A DNA stretch of 64,000 nt, taken from Chionis minor. Lineage: Eukaryota; Chordata; Aves; Charadriiformes; Chionididae. This document shows, one piece after another, positions 1-15,038 of the stretch. Below the pieces are notes generated by a model, which saw only the letters and a program-made list of their open reading frames with translations, ran no database searches and was not told the origin of the DNA. Each line of letters starts with the position of its first letter. Within the stretch, counting starts at the first letter, position 1. The stretch lies in assembly GCA_013398295.1 (NCBI GenBank), contig VZSF01001525.1, positions 1-64,000 of the forward strand. The letters run 5' to 3'. Position numbers and translations under genes: made by a program.

Positions 1-59
1 GAGGTGGCACTGGGGGGGCTGGGGAGGGCTGGGGGACCAGATCCAAGTGCCTTCATGTG

Positions 60-126
60 ATTAAAGCTGTCAAACCATCTTGGAAAGGGGTGTCCTGTGT
101 GTGAGTGTGTGGGCACAGGTGCGTGT
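60..126 (+). terminator. Probable poly(A) site of the gene upstream of VIL1
   Basis: An ATTAAA hexamer at 60-65 is followed about 20-60 bases on by a strongly GT-rich stretch (86-126), the usual arrangement of a cleavage signal and its downstream element on the + strand. By synteny with human 2q35 the preceding same-strand gene would be CTDSP1, so bases 1 to about 85 may be the end of its 3' UTR. No coding sequence is visible to confirm this, and the gene identity is inference. Confidence 0.4.
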
Positions 127-319
127 CACTAGTGGACAGGGGGCAGAGAGCCCCCCGGGATCCGTAAAACCCCCGGGGAAGGAGGAATGCTGCAGGTCAG
201 TGCTGGGGGAAGCACCTTCAGGCTGCAGCGCTGGGGAGGGGGGGTCACCCCAAGGCCAGTGCCAAGGGGACACCCTCATGCTCCAAGGCAGCCTCCCCCC
301 CCCCCCCGGGTGCCCCCCC

Positions 320-320
320 N
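320..320. other. Lone ambiguous base in a C run
   Basis: A single N within a long C homopolymer. Other lone N are at 4159 (VIL1 intron 3), 62936 and 63646. They probably mark contig joins or unpolished positions; the one at 63646 sits at a duplication junction. Confidence 0.9.
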
Positions 321-1133
321 CCCCCCCCCCCCCCGGCTGCCCTGCTACCCTCATCCTAACCCTTTTCCTCTCCTCCTGGAAAAAGGACCCAGATGCCCAG
401 GGGTTGGGTATCCTGCCCTTTAACAAGGGGGCTGGCGGGGGAGTCTGAATTTACCATGTGGACTGTGCCCCTCAGCTTTGGGGCTCGTGGGGCTGGGGCA
501 GGTGGGGTGTCACGAGTGCTCCCTCAGTTTCCTCCAAATACAGCATCGGGTGCCCCCTACGTATACTGGGGGTCACTGGGAGGGACTTCTGACACCCCCC
601 AGGCAGCCTGCTGCCACTATGTAGGCAGTTGGGGGTCTTTTAGCTGCTCCCCCGCCCCCGCCTTGTGTCCTCATTGGCCCCGTGCCTCCCCTCATTAGCG
701 AAGTCTCTGTCCTCCCTGATGGCTGCGCTAATTACTGGGTTCATTAGTGGCCCGGCGTGGCAAGCTGGGGGCCCCGAGGAGGGGGGTGAGCCCACTGGGG
801 ATGGCGTGGGGTCCCCCACCCCTGTGCCACACCGGCAGGCTCAGTCCCGGGACTCGGCCACCGAGCGGAGAGCGGCCACCTGGGTGTCACACCCCACCCA
901 AAACGCAGCCCCACACCCCCCACGGGGGCTCTGCGCGCAGGTAAGGGTCCCCACGCAGGGAGTGGGAGCCGGGTGGCACGCTTAGGAGGATCTGGGGGGC
1001 CAGGGGAGTGGAGAGCAGCAGCAGAGCCCATCCCCGTGGCATCAGGGCACCTGCCTGGCGCCGGGGTGACGGCCGGGCTGCGGGATACCCACGGCACTCG
1101 TGGGGAGGGCTGCTGGCTCAGCAAGGGCAGACG

Positions 1134-1235
1134 AGATAAGACTGCAGCAATCCTGGAGGGCTGGGGAGGAGATAAGAGCTGGAAGAGGAGCTCAGGGACC
1201 TGCCTGCTGCTGGGAACGCCCCTCCCAGTTTTATG
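1134..1235 (+). promoter_or_regulatory. Candidate intestinal enhancer: two GATA sites and one CDX-like site
   Basis: Two identical AGATAAG heptamers sit at 1134-1140 and 1170-1176, and a TTTTATG CDX-type motif at 1229-1235. They are about 2.1 kb upstream of the villin start codon. GATA4/6 and CDX2 are established regulators of intestinal epithelial genes, villin among them. The motifs are short and this reading is inference from clustering alone. Confidence 0.25.
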
Positions 1236-1340
1236 TACCCCCTGGTCACCCCCCAAAAAGCACTTTCGGAGCTGGGAGCCACTGGGCAGGACTCCAGTCC
1301 CCTCTCTCTGCCAACAAGGGCACTGTCGGGTACCACCCAT

Positions 1341-1390
1341 TGGGGCTGGGGTTTGGGGACATTGTCCCATGTCCCCAAACCCCAGCCCCA
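1341..1390. repeat. Perfect inverted repeat, 22-bp arms, 6-nt loop
   Basis: Bases 1341-1362 and 1369-1390 are exact reverse complements, separated by the loop TGTCCC. Complementarity stops abruptly at both outer ends. The arms are G-rich on one strand and C-rich on the other, so the hairpin could compete with G-quadruplex formation. Confidence 0.95.
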
Positions 1391-2720
1391 TCCCTGCGCC
1401 CCCTTCCCATCCCCAAGGCTGAGGCTGCAGAGACCCCCCCAACGAGGGGAGGCAAAGCCCAACGGGTGGTGAGGAGGGATCTGGCTTCCACCTGGGGGGT
1501 GGCGCAGCCTGGGGACAGTCCCATGGGCAGGGAAGTGATGTGCCAGGTAATGGGTGGGACACAGGGACACATAGAGTTGGAAAGGGATGCCCCAGGAAGA
1601 TGATGATATGGAATGTTGCTGGTGGCTCTGAGCTGGTGGCACCAAAACCCCTGTCACCGCAGGCTTCATGCTCCACGGCTGGGAGGGTTTGGGGCTTTTT
1701 GGGAACCGGGGAGCGGAGGGCAGCGGCAGAGCCCATCCCTGTGGCATCAGGGAACCTCCATGTTTGTGGCTGACACTCCCTTTGGCCTGGTTCAGCCTAT
1801 TGCTATCGCTTTGGGGAAAATTTTTTTTTATTTTTTTTAGGAGGGGGCAGGCCTCAAAACCCCCCATCACCATGGGCTCAGCACCAAGGGCCAAGAGGGG
1901 AGCAGGTCTGGGAAGGGCAGCAGGGGCTACCCTGCTGGTGGCACAGCTAGCCCATGGGCAGGGTGCCTGGGGTTGCCCTGTGCTGCAATAGAACCTGAGG
2001 GGGGCAATTAGCCCATGAGTAACGGGGCTCTTCAGGTGCCCTGGAGCCTTGAAGGGCCATGGGGACCTTGACTCTGGGCTGTTTCTGCCCTTATATGGTG
2101 AACGTAGGCTGGGACAGGAGGGGACAAAGGTCTCCTGGGTGGTGGCACCTGAGCACTTTGCCTAGGTACGCTCACCTGTGCCCAGCTCTGCAGGGAAGGT
2201 GAGGAGCTGGGGTGGGGGTACGGGGAGGTGGGCATGGAAGGGGGAGAAGGAGCAGTGCATCCCACAGCCACCACCGCTGCTGGTACCGGGGTGACCTGGG
2301 GATGGGGCTTGGGGACCCACCTGTGCCCCACCTCGGGGCTGCGCTGGGGGGATGTCACCACCTCACCTCCTGGATCTGAGGGATGGGATGGGATGGGACG
2401 GGGGTGCTTTTGGAGCAGCACAGTGGGACCAGGTGGGGTTTAGTGGGGCTGGGGGAGCAGAGACCTCTCCGTTGGGCACCGCTGGCTCTCCCTGCCAGGG
2501 CACACACGGGGGGGCTTTGCCTGATGCCGGATGCCCGACCTCCCCCTGCCCACTTGCCAGTGGGCACCGCCAACCTGGCAGGGATGGCTGTGGGCAACCT
2601 CGGCAGCACCGGGGCTGAGCTCTGGCACGCTCGGCACCTCTGTGGGGCCGGGATGTGCCCTCCCTGGGGGGGTATGGATCCGGTGGTGGGGTCAGGAGTT
2701 GGGGGGGGTGAAGCAGGCAG

Positions 2721-2759
2721 GGGGGGGGGTGTGTGTGTGTGTGTGGGGGGGTGTGTGTG
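2721..2759. repeat. G-run / (GT)n low-complexity tract
   Basis: A run of ten G is followed by GT dinucleotides, seven more G, and GT again. It is a simple microsatellite upstream of VIL1 with no coding content. Confidence 0.85.
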
Positions 2760-3274
2760 CCCGTGCCACGCTGTGCCATGTCGTGTCAAGCCGTGCCGGG
2801 ACCAGGCTGAGCAGGGCTGGTTCCTGCTGGCGCTGGGGAGGAGCAGCCACCGCGCAGCGGTGTCACCCACCTGTCACTGCTGCGCCGGGGACAGTCCCTA
2901 CAGCCCTGCCCCGTCCCTGGGCACAGGGCAGGGCACTGGGACACTGCGGCGCTCAGGGGACCCCGCTCTTGCCCACCGTGGACCCTGGCACAGAGCTGTG
3001 ATGGCCCCTGTTAGCCACGGTGCCAGCCAGGCCAAGGGGGGTGGCAGCCCCTCTCGCGTGCCCCGCAGCGCTGGCACTGAGGTGCCAGGGGGTCCCCTTG
3101 CCCCGTGCAGCTCCAGACGGGGGGTTTGTGGCCTGGCTGGCTGCAGAACAGGCAGGGCAGCAGATGGCACGTCAGGCTGGCTCTGTCCTAGCTCTTAACG
3201 ATCCCGCCTGCCATTAATGAGGGTGTTGCCGATGATGCCTCCGGCAGGTCCCCTTGCCTGCAGCACCCGTCACC

Positions 3275-8860
<5,586 letters not shown>

Positions 8861-8907
8861 GGCAAGAGCTGGTGTCCAGGGGGAGCCTCATCTCCCTCTT
8901 TTTATTA

Positions 8908-8913
8908 AATAAA
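8908..8913 (+). terminator. VIL1: VIL1 poly(A) signal
   Basis: AATAAA lies 48 bases after the stop codon in a short AT-rich patch, giving a very short 3' UTR. TG-containing sequence follows at about 8928-8935. No better signal is seen before the GC-rich spacer. Confidence 0.85.
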
Positions 8914-9592
8914 ATATATTTGAAGAGCGTGGCTGCATCTTCCTCCCTGATGCCTGGGCTCAGCCCCGTTGTGGGGCTTGTTTGGCAAAGAGACAGCGCC
9001 CAGGGGAACACGGGTCTTGACTGGGTCTTGAGGACCCTCAGCTCCTTCTCCTCCAGGTCCTTCACCCTACTACTGCACTCAGGGGGCAATGCACAAGCTT
9101 CCCACTCCCTGGGAAGCCAGGGCTCCCCCATTCCAGCTGCAGCTCGGGGCTAAAGGTCTGGTATACAGCTGGGGCCGCTCCCTCCGTTATCGCCTGAACC
9201 TCGGTAAATACATGCAGTAACAAAGGTAAAAGCAACAAGCCACAGGCTGAGGGGATGGCACGTGTGTGGGGACAGCACCTGCTGGGGACAGTCCCCAGGG
9301 ACCACTTCTTTCCCTGGCAGGGAAGGAGGGCATCTCCCTCCTGCTTGGGATCCAGGGGGACCTGGAAAAGGGCTGGGGGGGGGGGGGGGGGGGTCCCCTG
9401 CAGGGACACAGCTCCGGCAGGGAAGCCGGGATTTGCATGTACCAGGAGGTGCTTCAACACACACAAGATGTTCCCGGACAAGTGAGCAAAGTCCCAACGG
9501 CAAACTGCAGGGTGGAGGCGTGGCGCCCAGCATCCGCGGCGTTCCACAGGCAACAGCCTGGGTTGGCATGGAAATAAGATCCCAAACCAAGA
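8914..9592. other. Convergent spacer between VIL1 and USP37 3' ends
   Basis: No exon is recognisable. The stretch holds a 19-G run (9375-9393) and ordinary GC-rich sequence. It separates the VIL1 poly(A) signal from the proposed USP37 poly(A) signal on the other strand by about 700 bases. Composition changes from GC-rich to AT-rich around its right end. Confidence 0.6.
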
Positions 9593-9610
9593 GAGGGTTA
9601 ATAAAGAGGT

Positions 9611-9616
9611 TTTAAT
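9611..9616 (-). terminator. USP37: Candidate distal USP37 poly(A) signal (ATTAAA)
   Basis: On the minus strand ATTAAA is preceded by an AT-rich run and followed by TTTATT and GT-containing sequence, like a 3' end. Other minus-strand AATAAA hexamers in the proposed UTR are at 10915-10920 and 11568-11573, so shorter isoforms are possible. No transcript evidence is available here. Confidence 0.4.
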
Positions 9617-12600
9617 CTCACAAAAATCTATCTACACATCATTTAAAAAGGGGCGGGGGGGGAACCCAAGAGCAGAAACTGTGGAGAATAGAGAGGAACA
9701 GGTCTGCTAAAACACAGAGAAAAGTGCTGCTCCACATCAACAGTGTAAAGAACCAGAAAGTCGGGGTGCAGGCAGAAACCGGCAGCAGCCACCCCGCGGC
9801 AGGCAAGGCTGGAGTCTGGCAGCAGAGCGACATGAACGGCAGCTGCCAGGGGTCCCGCACCCCTTTTTCCCCTCTTTGGTGGGCGATTACCGGGATAATT
9901 AGCTCCATTAAAAAGAAAACAAAGCAGATGAGTTATTCCCAGCCTCCCTTCCGCTATCTTGAAGCACGACGATTCCCACGTGCCCCCACGCGGGGGTGAA
10001 CCACAGCAGGAAGCGCTGAGCTGGACATCAGCCCTTCCTCGGGACAGGAAGGAAGATGCACAGGCGACGGTTATCTGTGCTGCACAGGAGGTGGAAGGCG
10101 ATGCCACAGCCACAGGCATCGGGAGAGCCCTGCTGCTCCTCCTGCTCGGCTCCTCGCAGTGGTCTCAGGCTGCCGCACCGGTCGGGAAACCAGTCCTTGC
10201 TTTGCAAAGGCTCTTTGTGCAGCCCCGCGGGCCAGGGCTCCCCAGGGACCCGCGCACACAAGCTCCGGTTCATTGACACGAACAGTTTTGCACCTCTCGG
10301 AGTAGGGGAGTAAATCAAGACCAAATTCTCGCAGTCACACAACGAAGGGGCGAGAGGAACGGCAAGGTGGGAGTTCCCTGTACGCTGAATCACGTTTGGA
10401 CTGAACTAAGCTGACTCAGGAGCGGGTCAATGTTTAACCGTGAGTCCGTACATCTGAGGAAGAGCCTGCACGCGTTCAGGGACCGCAACTGAACTTCTTT
10501 ACCTCTCTCACGTATATCCCACAACGGGTACTCCACCGGGAAGCGACAACCTCCCTGAACTTACTGCTGTGACAGCATGAGTGGTGGGAACGTTACAGCA
10601 GGGCTGGTGGGCAGCACAGCCCTTGAGGATTACACGTCCCTCTTCCTCCCCGCCACTCTCCGACAGGGAGAGAGCTGGCTTCTGCAAGGAAGGGGCTCCA
10701 CGGACACTCCTGCCGGGGCTGCCATATACCAAACGAAAAAAAAGCTTAACTTATTTAATAGACGTCTGCAAATTCTTAATGGCTGGAATAATAACCAAGA
10801 ATTCTTCGTAAAACAAGAAACTCTGGCATCAAACATCAGCTTTTGCACCCCGATCCAAACAAAAAGTGGTTTTAAACAGAAGTTAGTGCACTGAAGAGTT
10901 GGGCAATGTTTGCTTTTATTATAAATTAACTGGAGTGCAGCGCCTTGGAAAAAACAACCTTGCCACCCAAAAAAGCAGAGCTGACTTCTGATACTACAGG
11001 AATACCAGTTATTTACAGCACTAGCATATAGGATGCGCTTGGGGAAAACAGATTTGCCCTCTGGATGGGGCAGTCCCTTCATCACCTTCACAGGGGCGAC
11101 CAGTTCAAAGGGACAACTCCCACATCGCCGCCTCTTTCCATTGCCCAGAATTCTACCAAAATTAGTATCGACAATAGAAAAGTATAATGCTTTGTAATAA
11201 ATTAACATATACACCCACTCGGGCTGCAATCTTGCAAGATAAACGCTCTGTCATGTTTACAACCAAACATTCGCTCCTAAGCTCAGAAACCAGAAAGATG
11301 TCACTCTGACCAGGTCCACTGGGCTCATCCCACACGCAGACTGGAAGGTCAGTCAAGTCTTTTCACCGTGCTGGGGTCCCTGAAGCACTCGGTGCGGGGA
11401 GGACGACCAGCGGCTGCCGCTCACGGCTGCACACAGAGGTGAGAAGAAGCCACTGAGGTAGCACCCCCCCGCCAGCCCACTACGATAAACTCTAGTGTGG
11501 AAGTGCCCCCGGAAGAGGTGCCTGCTGTCTCCTAAATCGATGGTTTTGACTGCTTTGCTTCAGCTGATTTATTCCTGAGAAACTCCTAACGATAGTTTAA
11601 AAAAAACCCAGAAACTCTCGACAGCAAAAAAAGGTGGGTTTTGTTTTGTCTTCGTTTTTTTTTTTTTTAAAAAAGTATTTCACCTCTAAAACTCAAGCTG
11701 CAAAAATCAGAACTAGAGGCCAAAACAAGAGCAACTACTCTGCTTAACAGCAACAATTTCTCTGAAATGAGTAAATGCCAGCGAAAGGAAACATCTGCCC
11801 CTGCTAAGTGCAAAGGTGCTGAAGAAGTGAAATCACTAGGCTTCCCCCCCCCATCCCCGCTTGAAACAAGCTATAAAAGAAGCATCATGTCTCTAAATCC
11901 AATAAAATGCAACACTTCTTCCTAACAGTGTTCTGTTAATGCTGAATACAGGCTCTCTGAAAGCTTTCCACCTGGTTTAGTTTCACAGTTTGAGCGCTCT
12001 GCGCTCCTCAGAAAGGAGAACAGAGGCAGAGCTGCAGTAAAAATCCCTCCTACCCTGGGATACGGGAAGACCAAGGCAAGACCACGGTTCGATCAAAGGG
12101 CAATTCAAGTGCCAAGCGCTATTCCGCAGATCCTTTACCCACCATTCCCGCTCCACGATGACCCAGGCCTATGCAGAAAGGTAACGGTAGAAGCCTCTTT
12201 CCCTCCCTGAAGGTGACAAGTGGCTGTTGCCGACCTCTTGCTACTGCTGTCGGCGTGCTCCAGGTGTTCACCGACCCCCAGAGCTGCACCGAAGCAGCCC
12301 TAAGCGATCTAACTTCAGCGCGAAATACCGCACGCGCCCAAAGAGAGACCTCTCCTCTCCAAATGGTACTTACGCCACAACCTGACGAAGAAAATGCAAT
12401 CAAATAACAACTTGTAAAACAAAAGAAATCACATATATAATCCCACGTCTCAAGGAGGATGACAGTGAATGGTGTAAAAAAAAAAAAAAACAACAAACCC
12501 CAAAACAAAATGACAGAGCTGCCACCAGGTATGCAATACATTCCACAGCACCGACAGCTTGCTTCCTGGAACCGTATGTAAATAGCGGAGCGCTTACAAA

Positions 12601-12779
12601 CGCATGAATGTCAAAACGCATCAGCTTGAGTGATTCCAAAACGCCTGTTAGCGAGATGACTGGCAAGAGCGTACTCAGTGATCTGGGATTCCAGTGAATA
12701 TTACTAACACAACACACGCCAGGGTTACAGAATCTATTGCTTAAATTGCTCTTGGAGAAGGATAAAAAAAAAAAAAAAA

Positions 12780-13130
12780 NNNNNNNNNNNNNNNNNNNNN
12801 NNNNNNNNNNNNNNNNNNNNNNNNNNNNNNNNNNNNNNNNNNNNNNNNNNNNNNNNNNNNNNNNNNNNNNNNNNNNNNNNNNNNNNNNNNNNNNNNNNNN
12901 NNNNNNNNNNNNNNNNNNNNNNNNNNNNNNNNNNNNNNNNNNNNNNNNNNNNNNNNNNNNNNNNNNNNNNNNNNNNNNNNNNNNNNNNNNNNNNNNNNNN
13001 NNNNNNNNNNNNNNNNNNNNNNNNNNNNNNNNNNNNNNNNNNNNNNNNNNNNNNNNNNNNNNNNNNNNNNNNNNNNNNNNNNNNNNNNNNNNNNNNNNNN
13101 NNNNNNNNNNNNNNNNNNNNNNNNNNNNNN
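12780..13130. other. Assembly gap (351 N) inside an A-run
   Basis: The run of N is flanked by 16 A on the left (12764-12779) and 15 A on the right (13131-13145). The gap therefore sits in or between homopolymers of the proposed USP37 3' UTR. Any frame running through it is meaningless. Confidence 0.99.
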
Positions 13131-13529
13131 AAAAAAAAAAAAAAAGCCAAGTGATATGTAAATCTTCGCCACTCACATCTCACAGGTGAATGGGCTTTTA
13201 AAGTAGAGTTTCTTTTTGCACTTTTTTTTTTTTTAATCAGTTTATGAGCAGCTGTAGTCTTGTGGCTTGATGCAACTCTTTAAGGCTCCATGCTGACAAA
13301 ATCATTTGAGGAACAATAAAAACTTCACCACAGGAGGATTGCTCTGGGATGTCAAGGTTTAAATGCATGGTTCAGGCCCAGGACTTGCACAGATGGTTCA
13401 ACAAACCGAGCATCCCATATTTCTACCTTTTGTCTCTTGTTTTGGCCCTGAGCTGTTTGTTACTCCTGCGTGTCTGGCACAAGTTCAGAATCCTCCTTGT
13501 TCCTCAGGAGGAACAAGGTGTTTTACTCT

Positions 13530-15038
13530 TCACAGAGGCTGACGAACTGATCTTCCTACTTCCATGCTAAGTGGCTGTGCATTTTTTTCTGTTTCTAATA
13601 ACTCATCGAAGATATCCCTAGGACAGAGGGAAAGACCAATAGTGAAATTTATGTACGACGACAAACTGCTACATAAGACAGCCCTGAGGGAATCAGCAAC
13701 TCGATTTAATCCACAAATGCAAGCGTCACGGATCCTGGCAGAGAAAGGTGTCTTATCTGGCATCTCTAAGCAAGGCTCCTTGAATCCTGAAGTACTTTTT
13801 TTTTTTCTTTTTTTTTTTCATTTATTACAATGAGTAAGGTCAGTGGTAAGCTTCAGAGAACAGTAACAATGGTAAAAATAAGTCCTGGCTGGTAAAAAGA
13901 TCAGAAGCAACACCAGACAGTCTGTAATATCCTTTCTTAGATCAAGCGGTAAAGACAGAAGAAGGGGACAAACTGAGGCACAAAACCCCTTCTCCAGTTC
14001 TGGGTGCCTTTAAAGATGCCACTTCTACCTACAAAGCTTACCTTGCGCATGTCCTGAGATGACCATGGCTGCAACAACACAACCACTAGGAGCAGGGATA
14101 AAGGCATTTACAAGTATCACAGCACTTAAGGAAAATACCCAAGCTCCATTACGATTCCTGGTGCAAAAAATGCATAGCTGAGACACTGAATCCCCTTCTT
14201 AAAAGATGATTTACTTCTTAAAAGATGATTTAATGCATCTTGTTAAAACCCTGTGTATTAGTGACATACGATTCCATGCCTCAACGCAGAGCGCTTCAAT
14301 TTTGTCATTCTTGCATATAATTCTAAGATTTCTTCTGACAAATACATGGTGATACTTTTCAACCCAGCAAAGGCGACTAGAGGAAGAAGAGCAGCCCACT
14401 TCCTCACAAACAGCAGGTAACTACTAGCACCAAAATTCCCCAAGACACCTACTTGTGCATGTAGAAGAAGATATAACCACTTCGGTCTCTGTCACACTGA
14501 ACGGTGGCCTCCAGAGTTCTAGACACTTCCAGGTCGTTGTAGGTGAACCAAGACTGCTTCTTGATGTCATAGACATCACTGATATAATGACCTTAAAAAG
14601 AGAGAATGCACCTTGCTTTTCATGCTGCAGTTCAACCAGTAATCCAGTAAGCTACATACCCTGTTCCAGCAACCTGTGTCAGGTTTAAATGCTAAAACAC
14701 CCTTAAGATCTTGGTCCTTCCACCCTTCGTGGTCAACGAGCTGGTAACAAGCACAAGGAATTCCATGGACCCCATAAGCAACACTCCATCCACATGCCAC
14801 AGTTTGGCACCATGACAACCTCAACCTGCTCCCCCACCTGCAAGCCACAACTGAAGAGTTGCTTTGCTGCCTGGATTCTTCTCTGCAAATAATCCTGCTA
14901 TGGTAATTCTTTATAACATATTTTTAAAGCTAAGTAAGAAATGAAGAATAAAATATGGTATCTTTTACCTGAAGATGATGTGCTTCCGATATGGCTGACG
15001 ATGCTGATGAGACGATAGGAGTGAGGAAGCTCTCCCGT
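13530..15038 (-). other. USP37: USP37 exons 21-23: catalytic His box and C-terminus
   Basis: Exon 21 encodes LPHSYRLISIVSHIGSTSSS and is joined in mid-Gly to exon 22, which begins GHYISDVYD with the catalytic His915. WFTYNDLEVS follows and supplies Asn932/Asp933. Exon 23 encodes the 28-residue tail DIFDELLETEKN to the TGA at 13530-13532. Confidence 0.93.

Larger units (their letters stand above)
1005..1757. repeat. Diverged 48-bp direct repeat pair
   Basis: Bases 1005-1052 and 1710-1757 align over 48 positions with five mismatches by eye; both contain the block GCAGAGCCCATCCC followed by GTGGCATCAGGG. The copies lie 705 bp apart and the bases between them are not duplicated. Function is unknown. 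This could be an old local duplication or two fragments of one dispersed repeat. Confidence 0.6.
127..3263. other. GC-rich region upstream of VIL1
   Basis: No exon is recognisable. The region is G- and C-run rich, so several long open frames on both strands are composition artefacts. It holds a C-run with a lone N at 320, a 48-bp direct repeat pair, a perfect hairpin (1341-1390), a candidate GATA/CDX cluster (1134-1235), a GGGAT run near 2380-2400 and a G/GT tract (2721-2759). The VIL1 promoter and any untranslated first exon should lie here. A polypyrimidine tract with AG at 3262-3263 would serve as the acceptor of the first coding exon. Confidence 0.6.
9593..13529 (-). other. USP37: Proposed USP37 3' UTR
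   Basis: This is the non-coding stretch after the USP37 stop codon (13530-13532) down to the candidate poly(A) signal at 9611. No other gene is recognisable on either strand. It has several A/T homopolymers (12477-12492, 12764-12779, 13131-13145) and an assembly gap. A short hairpin (11-bp arms, 13495-13518) lies just past the stop codon. The extent is inferred from position only. Confidence 0.45.

Noticed and set aside
744..1736. 330-codon open frame on the minus strand upstream of VIL1
   Set aside because: Pro/Gly/Ser-rich low-complexity translation of a G/C-run region; overlapping frames on both strands are equally long, and its internal repeat only reflects the 48-bp DNA duplication.
2383..3198. 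271-codon + strand open frame before the villin start
   Set aside because: Composition-driven frame with no domain; contains the translated GT microsatellite and ends before the villin exon.
12400..13189. Open frames crossing the N gap
   Set aside because: They exist only because unknown bases contain no stop codons.
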